From Nitriliruptor sp040882075 (lineage in GTDB: Bacteria > Actinomycetota > Nitriliruptoria > Nitriliruptorales > Nitriliruptoraceae), in contig NZ_JBBEBZ010000172.1 in assembly GCF_040882075.1 (NCBI RefSeq), forward strand, positions 7,066-71,065: a stretch of 64,000 nucleotides of DNA, written 5' to 3'. How positions within the stretch are numbered: the first letter of the stretch is position 1; the number at the start of each line of letters is the position of its first letter. The notes below the pieces were generated by a model, which saw only the letters and a list, made by a program, of their open reading frames with translations, was not told where the DNA came from and did not search any database. Shown here piece by piece: positions 36,150-43,944 of this stretch. The position numbers and the translations under genes are program-made.

Positions 36150-37436
36150 GTGGGTCGATTCGTCCTGGTCGTCGGCAACGGCGGGCGCGAGCACGCGCTG
36201 GCGTGGCGGCTCGCCGCATCGCCCTCGGTCGACCGCGTCGCCACCGCGCCGGGCAACCCCGGGACGGCCGCGTGCGGTCCGAACCTCGCCGTCGATCCGA
36301 CCGACCCCGTGGCGGTCGCGGATCTCGCCGAGGCCGAGGGGGTCGACCTCGTCGCCGTCGGGCCCGAAGCGCCACTGGTCGCGGGCGTCGTCGACGAGCT
36401 GCAACGACGCGAGATCCCCGCGTTCGGCCCGACCGCCGCCGGCGCCCAGATCGAGGGATCGAAGGCGTTCGCCAAGGACGTGATGCAGGCGTCCGGTGCG
36501 CCGACCGGCGGCTACGTCGCGACCGGCGATCGTGACGAGGCGTTCGACGCGCTCGATCGGTTCGGTGGTCCGTACGTGGTCAAGGCCGACGGCCTGGCCG
36601 CTGGCAAGGGCGTGCGGATCTGCGCGTCGCGGGACGAGGCCCGCGACGCCGTCGACGACGCGCTCGTCCGGGGCGTGTTCGGTGAGGCCGGATCGCAGGT
36701 GGTCGTCGAGCAGTTCCTCCTCGGTCCCGAGCGCAGCGTCTTCGGTGTCTGCGACGGCGAGGACGTCGTGTTGCTCGCGCCGGCCCAGGACTACAAGCGC
36801 GCCCTCGACAGCGACGAGGGCCTGAACACGGGCGGCATGGGGGCCTACACACCCGTCCCGGACTTCGCGCTCGAGGATGTCGACCACCTCCGCGAGCTCG
36901 TGTTCCTGCCCGTGCTGCGCGAGCTGGCGGCCCGCGGCGCGCCCTACCGGGGCCTGCTGTACGCCGGCCTCGTCGACACCATCGACGGGCCGCAGCTGCT
37001 CGAGTTCAACGCGCGGTTCGGCGATCCCGAGACCCAGGTGATCCTGCCGAAGCTCGCCTCCGACCTCGGCGACCTGCTCCACGCGTCCGCCGTCGGCTCG
37101 GTCGCCGACGTCGAGGTCACCTGGCACGACGACGCGGTCGTGACGGTCGTCCTCGCCAGCGGTGGGTACCCCGAGGGCTACGCGACCGGCGTCCCGATCC
37201 TCGGGGTCGACGAGGCGGTGGGTCACGACGGGGTGACGGTCTTCCACGCCGGGACGGCCCGCGACGTGGACGGACGACTCGTGACCGCCGGTGGTCGGGT
37301 GCTCGACGTCACCGCCCGCGGCGCCGACGTGGCGGAGGCCCGGAGCCGGGCCTACGCCGCGGCGGATCGCATCCGGTGGGATGGCCAGCACCGACGTGGG
37401 GACATCGCCGCCCACCTCGGGTCCCGACCCTCGTGA
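36150..37436 (+). CDS. purD: Phosphoribosylamine--glycine ligase
   Basis: ATP-grasp enzyme of 428 residues that makes glycinamide ribonucleotide in purine synthesis. It begins RFVLVVGNGGREHALAW, with PYVVKADGLAAGKGV in the ATP-grasp domain, the signature LNTGGMGAYTPVP, and LLEFNARFGDPETQ binding metal. I start at GTG 36150; -10-like TAGCCT at 36115-36120. A weak ribosome site precedes it. The stop overlaps the next gene by 4 bases. Confidence 0.97.
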   Translation: MGRFVLVVGNGGREHALAWRLAASPSVDRVATAPGNPGTAACGPNLAVDPTDPVAVADLAEAEGVDLVAVGPEAPLVAGVVDELQRREIPAFGPTAAGAQIEGSKAFAKDVMQASGAPTGGYVATGDRDEAFDALDRFGGPYVVKADGLAAGKGVRICASRDEARDAVDDALVRGVFGEAGSQVVVEQFLLGPERSVFGVCDGEDVVLLAPAQDYKRALDSDEGLNTGGMGAYTPVPDFALEDVDHLRELVFLPVLRELAARGAPYRGLLYAGLVDTIDGPQLLEFNARFGDPETQVILPKLASDLGDLLHASAVGSVADVEVTWHDDAVVTVVLASGGYPEGYATGVPILGVDEAVGHDGVTVFHAGTARDVDGRLVTAGGRVLDVTARGADVAEARSRAYAAADRIRWDGQHRRGDIAAHLGSRPS

Positions 37437-38416
37437 CCCGGACGGCCGACGGACCGATCCGGTGGGCCATCGTGGCGACGGGTGGTATCGCGAGCTCCTT
37501 CGCGGCGGATCTGCACGCGACCGCCGACGCCGAGGTGGTCGCGGTCGCGTCGCGCACCGAGGCTCGCGCCCGCGCTTTCGCCGACGAGCGCGGTATCGAC
37601 CGCGCCTACGGCGACGTCGGCGCGATGCTCGACGACGGTGACATCGACGTGGTGTACGTCGCGACCCCACATCCGCAGCACACGGCGCCGACCCGACTCG
37701 CCCTCGAGGCTGGGGTGGCGGTCCTGTGCGAGAAGCCGCTGGCCGCCGATCCGGCGGAGGCCGCTGCGCTGGTCGCGCTCGCGCGCGAGCTCCAGGTGTT
37801 CCTCGCCGAGGCGATGTGGATGCGCTGCGACCCGCTGCTGATCGAGGCGAGGCAGCTCGTGGCGGACGGGGCCATCGGCGAGCTACGCGTGATCACCGCG
37901 GACCTCGGGTTCCCGGCGCCCTACGACGCGGACTCGCGGCTGTGGGCGCCCGAGCTCGGGGGTGGCGCGCTCCTCGACGTCGGGGTGTACCCCGTCGCGT
38001 TCGCCCGCACGTTCCTCTCCGACGTGCCCGAGCTGGTCGGCGTCGCGGGCGCGCTCGCACCCACGGGTGTCGACGCGGATGCGACGGTGCTGCTGGCCGC
38101 GGGGGCGGTGCAGGCCCGCCTGTCGTGCTCGCTGGTGGCGCCGCTGCCGTCGACCGGATCGCTCGTCGGTACCGCGGGCGAGCTGCGCTTCGACGCGCCG
38201 GTCCACCGGCCCGCACGGCGGACCCTCGTGCGGCCCGGTCAGGCGCCGCAGGTCACCGAGGCCGAGCCCCACCTCCCCGCGTACGCCCACGAGATCGCCG
38301 AGGTCCACGCCTGCCTGCGGTCCGGCCGGACCGAGAGCACGCTGATCCCGCTCGACGAGTCGCTCGAGGTCCTGACCATCCTCGACGAGGCACGGCGGCA
38401 GCTCGGCGCACGCTGA
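37433..38416 (+). CDS. Gfo/Idh/MocA-family NAD(P)-dependent oxidoreductase
   Basis: Protein of 327 residues. The Rossmann start is RWAIVATGGIASSFAADL, the conserved EKPLAADPAEA gives the catalytic Lys region, and LGGGALLDVGVYPV is the typical GGG-DxGxY/H motif. These enzymes oxidise or reduce sugars, inositols or dihydrodiols; the closest pattern is the trans-1,2-dihydrobenzene-diol dehydrogenase/sugar-dehydrogenase branch. Substrate unknown. GTG 37433 overlaps purD's stop. Confidence 0.86.
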   Translation: MTRTADGPIRWAIVATGGIASSFAADLHATADAEVVAVASRTEARARAFADERGIDRAYGDVGAMLDDGDIDVVYVATPHPQHTAPTRLALEAGVAVLCEKPLAADPAEAAALVALARELQVFLAEAMWMRCDPLLIEARQLVADGAIGELRVITADLGFPAPYDADSRLWAPELGGGALLDVGVYPVAFARTFLSDVPELVGVAGALAPTGVDADATVLLAAGAVQARLSCSLVAPLPSTGSLVGTAGELRFDAPVHRPARRTLVRPGQAPQVTEAEPHLPAYAHEIAEVHACLRSGRTESTLIPLDESLEVLTILDEARRQLGAR

Positions 38417-38428
38417 CCCCGCCGGTGG

Positions 38429-39361
38429 TCACCCGGTGCGGGCGGTCTCACGGGCGGCGCGGGCGGTGCGCTTCTCGTCGAACCGGGTCGCCATCTGATC
38501 GAGGCCGGTGAGGAAGCCCGAGAGCTGCTCGCGTGCCTGCTCGGCCGCCTCGTCGAGGCCCTCGACGTCGAACACGCCCCAGTGGCGCAGCAACGGCCAG
38601 ATCACGTCATCGTGGTGGACGCGCAGGTCGTAGATGCCGGCCTTGGCGATCTGCACGGCCTTCCGGTTGAAGTCGCGCATCCCGGCACCGGGCATGACGA
38701 ACGCCTGGACCTCGGCCGCGATGGCCTCGATCACGCGTGACGGGTCGAGGTGGAGAGCCGCCCCCACCAGGTCCCGGTAGAAGATCATGTGCAGGTTCTC
38801 GTCCTTGGAGATCCTCGCCATGATCCGGTCGGCGACCGGGTCGTTCGAGTACCGACCCGTGTTGCGGTGGCTGATCCGGGTGGCGAGCTCCTGGAACGAG
38901 ACGTAGGCCATCCCGCGGAGCGCGTCCTTCCCGTCCCGGTCGTAGCCGGTCATCATCTGCTGCATGCGCCCGCGCTCGAGCTCGATCGGGTCGATGGCGC
39001 GGGTGACGGTGAGGTAGTCGCGCAGGACGATGGAGTGGCGCCCCTCCTCGGCGGTCCAGCGGTGGGTCCAGTTGATCCACGCGCCGTCGCCGGTGCCGAA
39101 CATCTCGAAGATCTCGCGGTGGTAGCTCGGCAGGTTGTCCTCGGTGAGCAGGTTCACCTCGAAGGCGATCTGCGCCACGCCCGTCAACCGCGAGTGGTCC
39201 GGGGTCCACGGTTCGGTGTCGAAGTCGCGACCCTGGGAGTAGGGCACGTACTCGTGGGGGAACCACTCCTCGGCCACCTGCTCGTGGCGACGCAGCTGCT
39301 GGTCCGCGACCGGTTCGAGCTCGGCGAGCAGGTCACGGTCGGTCAGGCGGGTGGTGGACAA
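38429..39361 (-). CDS. desA: Acyl-[ACP] desaturase (DesA family)
   Basis: Soluble di-iron desaturase of 310 residues that introduces a double bond into acyl-ACP. The two iron-binding motifs are visible: EEGRHS (EExxH) and DENLH (DExxH), each with an upstream Glu (LTEDNLPSYHREI, FQELATRISH). The sequence pattern closely follows mycobacterial DesA1/DesA2. I start at TTG 39361, just before the conserved N-terminus (LTDRDLLAELEPV); there is no nearer ATG or GTG. Electrons must come from elsewhere. Palindromic sites lie 20-42 bases upstream. Confidence 0.92.
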   Translation of the reverse strand: MSTTRLTDRDLLAELEPVADQQLRRHEQVAEEWFPHEYVPYSQGRDFDTEPWTPDHSRLTGVAQIAFEVNLLTEDNLPSYHREIFEMFGTGDGAWINWTHRWTAEEGRHSIVLRDYLTVTRAIDPIELERGRMQQMMTGYDRDGKDALRGMAYVSFQELATRISHRNTGRYSNDPVADRIMARISKDENLHMIFYRDLVGAALHLDPSRVIEAIAAEVQAFVMPGAGMRDFNRKAVQIAKAGIYDLRVHHDDVIWPLLRHWGVFDVEGLDEAAEQAREQLSGFLTGLDQMATRFDEKRTARAARETARTG

Positions 39362-39380
39362 GCTCGGCTCCAGCGTTCGG

Positions 39381-39403
39381 TTACGGGACCGTAAGTTACG
39401 TAA
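39381..39403 (-). promoter_or_regulatory. Two adjacent palindromes upstream of the acyl-ACP desaturase
   Basis: TTACGGGACCGTAA (39381-39394; arms TTACGG/CCGTAA) and TTACGTAA (39396-39403) occur 20-42 bases before the desaturase start. This AT-richer patch stands out from its surroundings and contains possible -10 sequences on the reverse strand (TACGCT). Such dyads are typical of TetR-type lipid regulators. The regulator is not identified here. Confidence 0.6.
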
Positions 39404-39529
39404 GCGTAGGTCGACCGTCAAGGCCCGGAGATGTTCGGTCGGCCGGGGCGTGGGGTGGAGCCTCGGGCGACCGTGCCAGCTATCTGGCATAGTCATGCTC
39501 TGAAGCTGTCATGCGGGAAGGGGGCACGG

Positions 39530-40552
39530 GTGCGTGAGGACGCCCCGGCGGAGGCGGGGCTCGGGCGTCGGGTCCGGCGTCGCCGTCGTGCCCTCGGCCT
39601 GAGCCAGGACGAGCTCGCGGCCCGCGCGGGGATCAGCCGCCAGGGGGTCGGTGCGATCGAGCGTGGTGAGCACCTGCCACGCGTCGACGCGGCCCTCGGT
39701 CTCGCCCGCGCGCTCGGGACGACCGTCGAGGAGCTCCTGGCGGTCGGCCCACCGGTGGCGCTCCAGGTGCTCGGCGGCGAGATCCCCGAGGGGCGTGCCG
39801 TCCGTGCGTCCCGGGTGGGGGACCACACCGTCGTCGTCCCCCTGCCGACCGCCGCGGACGGGGAGTCGTGGCCCGTCCCCGACGCGGTGATCAACAGCGG
39901 GCGGGTCGAGGTGCTCGACGGCGCGGACCTCGACGGGTTCGTCGTCGTCGGCTGCGATCCCGCGCTCGGCCTGCTCGCGGGGCTCGCCCCGCCCCGGGGT
40001 CCCGGTCGGATCCTGCCGGTGCTCGGGTCGTCGGCGGCGGCCCGGCTCGCGCTGACGACCGGCCGGGCCCACGCCGCTGTCGTGCACGACACCTCGCCTC
40101 CCGCGCCAGGCCGACCCGACCGGGTCCACCGGCTCCCCCTGGCGACCTGGCGGACGGGGCTCGCCGCTCGACCAGAGCGGTCGGGCACGCTGGTGGACGC
40201 GCTCGCTGGGAGAGGAGAGGTGGTCCAGCGGGACACGGGGGCAGCGGCGCAGCTCGCCTACGAGCGGGTGCTCGACGCCGCTGGAGCCGGACGTCCCCAC
40301 GGGGCCGTCGCGACGGGTCACCTCGACGCCGCCCGGCGGGCGATCGAGCTCGGGCTCGCGGCGGTGACCATCGAACCCGTCGCCGAGGCCTGCGGGTTGA
40401 GCTTCCACCCCTTGGAGACCCACGCGGTCGAGCTGTGGATCGACGCGGGTGCGGTCGATCACCCGGGCGCGCGTGTCCTCGGCGAGCTGCTCGGCTCGGC
40501 GCGCCTCCGCAGCCGGCTCGCGGCGCTCCCCGGTTACCAGGTGGCCTCGTGA
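39530..40552 (+). CDS. HTH regulator with periplasmic-binding-like sensor domain, likely molybdate-responsive
   Basis: Protein of 340 residues. An XRE-type helix-turn-helix (GLSQDELAARAGISRQGVGAIERGEHLPR, residues 20-50) is followed by a type-2 substrate-binding-protein fold without a signal peptide (VVVGCDPALGLLAGLAPPRG, GAVATGHLDAARRAIELGLAAV). Such proteins precede modABC in actinobacteria and probably bind molybdate or a Mo-cofactor form. The gene ends overlapping modA. GTG 39530 follows an A/G-rich tract. A short dyad GCCAG-CTAT-CTGGC lies at 39475-39488. Confidence 0.82.
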   Translation: MREDAPAEAGLGRRVRRRRRALGLSQDELAARAGISRQGVGAIERGEHLPRVDAALGLARALGTTVEELLAVGPPVALQVLGGEIPEGRAVRASRVGDHTVVVPLPTAADGESWPVPDAVINSGRVEVLDGADLDGFVVVGCDPALGLLAGLAPPRGPGRILPVLGSSAAARLALTTGRAHAAVVHDTSPPAPGRPDRVHRLPLATWRTGLAARPERSGTLVDALAGRGEVVQRDTGAAAQLAYERVLDAAGAGRPHGAVATGHLDAARRAIELGLAAVTIEPVAEACGLSFHPLETHAVELWIDAGAVDHPGARVLGELLGSARLRSRLAALPGYQVAS

Positions 40553-41409
40553 TGCGTCGCGCCGGCTGGCTCCTGGTCGTCGCTCTCCTGATCGGGGCGT
40601 GCCGTGGTGGCGATGCCCACGTCGGCGTCCAGCGCACCGACCGGGGGGCGGTCCCCTCGGAGCTGCTCGTCGCGGCCGCGTCCGATCTGCGCCCCGCCTT
40701 CGAGGAGCTCGCGACGCGGTTCGCCGCGGCGACCGGCACGGAGGTGAGCTTCGACTTCGGTTCGTCGGGCCAGCTCGCCCAGCGGCTCATCGAGGGCGCA
40801 CCCTTCGACCTGTACGCGTCGGCCAACGTCGCGTTCGTCGAGCAGGTCCTCGCCGAGGGTGTGGGCGATGCGGCGACGCGCCGGACCTACGCGTTCGGTC
40901 GGATCGTCATCTGGGCACCGCAGGACCGGTGGACCGGGTGGGAGCAGCTCGAGGACGTCGCGAGCGACGAGACGATCGTCAACGTCGCGATCGCGAACCC
41001 CGAGCACGCGCCCTACGGCGTCGCCGCTGAGGAGGCGCTGCGGGTGACCGGGACGTGGGAGGCGGTCCAGAACCGGCTCGTCTTCGGCGAGAACATCTCC
41101 GACACCCAGCGGCTGGTCGAGACCGGCAACGCGGACGTCGGGATCCTCGCGCTGTCGCTCGCCCTGGCTGCCGACGAGCGCGGCATCGGCACGTGGGTGC
41201 TCGTCGACGACGGCCTCCACGCGCCGCTCCAGCAGGAGCTGGTGGTCACCGCCGTCGACGCGGAGCAGGCGGCGTCGGCCGAGGCGTTCGCCGACCTCGT
41301 GGCCAGCGAGGAGGGGCGCGAGGTCATGCGGCGCTCCGGCTTCCTGCTCCCCGGGGACGACGAGGTGACCGCCGACGAGGTGGGCGCTGGCGGAGGCGGT
41401 GGGGCGTGA
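40552..41409 (+). CDS. modA: Molybdate ABC transporter, substrate-binding lipoprotein
   Basis: Protein of 285 residues with a lipoprotein signal (LLVVALLIGAC), then a mature domain beginning ELLVAAASDLRPAFEELATRF. The oxyanion-binding features of ModA are visible: AAASDL, DFGSSGQLAQRL, FDLYASANVAFVEQ and NPEHAPYG. It delivers molybdate/tungstate to ModB-ModC. The C-terminal tail is Gly-rich. It is flanked by the sensor gene and modB, with overlaps on both sides. Confidence 0.94.
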   Translation: MRRAGWLLVVALLIGACRGGDAHVGVQRTDRGAVPSELLVAAASDLRPAFEELATRFAAATGTEVSFDFGSSGQLAQRLIEGAPFDLYASANVAFVEQVLAEGVGDAATRRTYAFGRIVIWAPQDRWTGWEQLEDVASDETIVNVAIANPEHAPYGVAAEEALRVTGTWEAVQNRLVFGENISDTQRLVETGNADVGILALSLALAADERGIGTWVLVDDGLHAPLQQELVVTAVDAEQAASAEAFADLVASEEGREVMRRSGFLLPGDDEVTADEVGAGGGGGA

Positions 41410-42083
41410 CCGAGACCCTCGCCGGCATCGACTGGGCACCGCTCTGGCTGTCGCTGCGTGTCGCCTCGCTCGCGACGCTGATCGCCACGGTCCTCGGCAT
41501 CGCCGGTGCCTACGTCCTGGCGCGTGGTCGCTTCCCCGGCCGGCGGTTCCTGGAGGCACTCGCGAGCCTGCCCATCGTCCTGCCACCGACCGTCCTCGGG
41601 TACTACCTGCTGGTCACGATCGGGCGTCGATCCCCGGTCGGTCGCGCGTGGGAGTCGCTGACGGGCGGGCCGCTGGTCTTCACCCCCACCGCGGCGGTGA
41701 TCGCCGCGGCCCTGGCGAGCACCCCGTTCTGCCTCCGGGCCGCACGAGCCGCCATCACCGACGTCGATCGCCGCTACGAGGAGGCCGCTCGGGTCGCCGG
41801 CCTGTCCGAGCGGCGGATCGTGTTCGAGGTGACCCTCCCCATCGCGCAACGCGGGATCCTGGCGGGGATCGCGCTCGCCTTCGCGCGCGCGCTCGGGGAC
41901 TTCGGGACGACCATCATGGTCGCCGGCAACGTGCCGGGCCGGACCCAGACCATGCCCATCGCCGTCTACGACCGCGTCCAGGCCTTCGACTACGCGACCG
42001 CTGGTGTGCTCGCGCTCATCCTGTCGGTCGTCGCCGTGCTGGCGCTGCTCGTGGTCGCCCGCTTCGAACGGGCCCCGTGGTGA
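41406..42083 (+). CDS. modB: Molybdate ABC transporter permease
   Basis: Inner-membrane permease of 225 residues with about five or six helices and the EAA loop (EAARVAGLSERRIVFEVTLP), which docks to ModC, followed by GDFGTTIMVAGN. GTG 41406 overlaps modA's stop, and its own stop overlaps modC. Confidence 0.94.
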   Translation: MTETLAGIDWAPLWLSLRVASLATLIATVLGIAGAYVLARGRFPGRRFLEALASLPIVLPPTVLGYYLLVTIGRRSPVGRAWESLTGGPLVFTPTAAVIAAALASTPFCLRAARAAITDVDRRYEEAARVAGLSERRIVFEVTLPIAQRGILAGIALAFARALGDFGTTIMVAGNVPGRTQTMPIAVYDRVQAFDYATAGVLALILSVVAVLALLVVARFERAPW

Positions 42084-43129
42084 GCCTCGAGGTGCGGGTC
42101 CAGCGGTCGGTCGGTGGCTTCGACCTCGACGTCGACCTGCGCAGCGACGCGTTGGTGACGGTGCTGATCGGGCCGTCGGGCGGGGGCAAGACCTCGACGT
42201 TGCGGGCCATCGCCGGGCTCGATCCCTCCGGCCGTCAGCACGTCGTCGTCGGAGGGTGGGTCGTCGCCGGTGGTGGCGGCCCGGACCTGCCCACACGGGC
42301 ACGCCGGCTCGGGATGGTCACGCAGGCGTCGACATTGCTGCCGCACCGCAGCGTGCTGCGGAACGTCGCGCTCGCGGTCCGGGAGGGCGATCGCCCGACC
42401 CGGGACGCCGAAGCACGTACCTGGCTCGAGCGGGTCGGCGCGACCGCGTGGGCCGAACGCCGCCCTTCTGCGCTCTCCGGTGGTCAGCAGCAACGCGTCG
42501 CGCTCGCGCGAGCCCTCGCCGGCGGACCCCGGCTGCTGCTGCTCGACGAACCGTTCAGCGCCCTCGACGCACCGTCGCGCACCGCGCTCCGCGGCCTGGT
42601 GCTGCGGCTGGCCGAGGAGACGGCCACGCCGGTGCTCCTCGTGACCCACGACCCGACCGAAGCGCTCACGATGGCCGGGCACCTCGCGGTCATCGAGGAC
42701 GGCCGGATCACCCAGCAGGGCTCGGCGTCGGAGGTCGCGGCGCGGCCCCGCTCGCGGTGGGTCGCGGAACTCGTCGGTCTCAACCTGCTCCGTGGGGTCG
42801 CGGACGGGACGCTCGTCCGTCTCGACGGTGGCGGCGAGCTCCGCACGGCCGACGCGGCACACGGGCCCGTCGCGGTCACGGTCCACCCGCGCGCCGTGTC
42901 GGTGCACCGGATCCGTCCCGGCGGCAGCCCGCGCAACGTGCTGACCGGCGAGGTCGCCGACCTGGACGCCCGAGGCGATCACGTCCGGGTGCGCATCACC
43001 GGTCCGGTCCCGCTCGTCGCCGAGGTCACACCCCAGGCCGTGGCCGAGCTCGACCTCGGTGCCGGCGGCACGGTCCACCTCGCCGTCAAGGCGACCGAGC
43101 TGCAGGTCCACCCCGACGAGGCCGCGTGA
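42080..43129 (+). CDS. modC: Molybdate ABC transporter ATP-binding protein with Mop domain
   Basis: ATPase of 349 residues. Walker A GPSGGGKTST, signature LSGGQQQRVALARALA, Walker B RLLLLDEPFSALDAPS and the H-loop VTHDP are all present. The C-terminal TOBE/Mop domain (NVLTGEVADLDARGDHVRVRI) is the molybdate-binding part that senses internal molybdate. GTG 42080 overlaps modB. It converges on the MoaD-MoaE gene with 3 bases between. Confidence 0.95.
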   Translation: MSLEVRVQRSVGGFDLDVDLRSDALVTVLIGPSGGGKTSTLRAIAGLDPSGRQHVVVGGWVVAGGGGPDLPTRARRLGMVTQASTLLPHRSVLRNVALAVREGDRPTRDAEARTWLERVGATAWAERRPSALSGGQQQRVALARALAGGPRLLLLDEPFSALDAPSRTALRGLVLRLAEETATPVLLVTHDPTEALTMAGHLAVIEDGRITQQGSASEVAARPRSRWVAELVGLNLLRGVADGTLVRLDGGGELRTADAAHGPVAVTVHPRAVSVHRIRPGGSPRNVLTGEVADLDARGDHVRVRITGPVPLVAEVTPQAVAELDLGAGGTVHLAVKATELQVHPDEAA

Positions 43130-43132
43130 CCG

Positions 43133-43849
43133 TCAGGGGCCGCGATCGTCCCCGGCGGGCGGCGGGGTGAGCCCCACCCACCGGTGGGTGCCGTCCGCGG
43201 TGACCTCGCGCTTCCAGATCGGGACCCGGTCCTTGACCCGCTCGAGGCCGTCGCGGCAGGCGGCGAACGCCACGTCCCGGTGCGCAGAGCACGCCGCGAT
43301 CAGGATGGTGTGGTCTCCGACGCTCAGCTCGCCGGTCGCGTGGAGCAGGGCCAGACCGCGGACCCCCCGGTGCTCGGCGAGCAGCTCCCCGGCGATGTTG
43401 GCCAGGATCTTCTCAGCCATCTCCGGGTAGGCGGAGTAGTCGAGCCGCACGATCCCGTCGAGGTCCGGCGCGTGGTCGCGCACCGTGCCGAGGAACGACA
43501 CCGCGCCCCCGACGTCCGGCGCGGTGATCCGCGCGAGCACCGCATCGACGTCGAACGGTGGCGCAGCGAGCCCGGTGATCACGCGCGGCGCGTCCTCGTC
43601 GGACCCACCCGCGACCGGTGGCAGCACGGCGATCTGCGAGGCACCTGCCAGGGAGCGGTCCGCAGGTGCGACCTCGAGGTCGACCGCGACGTTCACCCGA
43701 GGCAGCAGCGGGGCCATCGCCGGGTACTCGGCCGCGAGGTGGTCCCGCAGATCGGCCACGGTCGCGTCGTCGGGCAGCTCCACGTCGAGCCGTCGCTGAC
43801 CGCCCGCCCGCTCGGAGAGCCCACCGAAGAGCCGCACCTCGAGCCGCAC
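43133..43849 (-). CDS. moaX: MoaD-MoaE fusion (MoaX-like molybdopterin synthase)
   Basis: Protein of 238 residues. Residues 1-82 form a ubiquitin-like MoaD ending IAVLPPVAGG, followed directly by MoaE from about 90, with catalytic lysines in GLERVKDRVPIWKRE and FLGTVRDHAPDLDG. Molybdopterin synthase converts cyclic pyranopterin to molybdopterin using a thiocarboxylate on MoaD's terminal Gly-Gly. Here that Gly-Gly is buried inside one chain, so cleavage is expected, as known for M. tuberculosis MoaX. I start at GTG 43849 (GGAGG 8 bases upstream); GTG 43855 is only 2 bases from that site. A reverse TACCGT lies at 43878-43883. Confidence 0.92.
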   Translation of the reverse strand: MRLEVRLFGGLSERAGGQRRLDVELPDDATVADLRDHLAAEYPAMAPLLPRVNVAVDLEVAPADRSLAGASQIAVLPPVAGGSDEDAPRVITGLAAPPFDVDAVLARITAPDVGGAVSFLGTVRDHAPDLDGIVRLDYSAYPEMAEKILANIAGELLAEHRGVRGLALLHATGELSVGDHTILIAACSAHRDVAFAACRDGLERVKDRVPIWKREVTADGTHRWVGLTPPPAGDDRGP

Positions 43850-43930
43850 CGGCACAACCTCCAGTCACCGAGCTCGGACGGTAGCCCCTGTTCGGACGGT
43901 CACCCGTCCGTCCGACGGCCGGCAGCCGGT

Positions 43931-43936
43931 TACCGT
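43931..43936 (+). promoter_or_regulatory. -10-like TACCGT, probable leaderless promoter of the kinase gene
   Basis: Ends 8 bases before ATG 43945, with no ribosome site between. The divergent moaX gene has the same hexamer on the other strand at 43878-43883. Confidence 0.4.
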
Positions 43937-43944
43937 CCCGTGCG

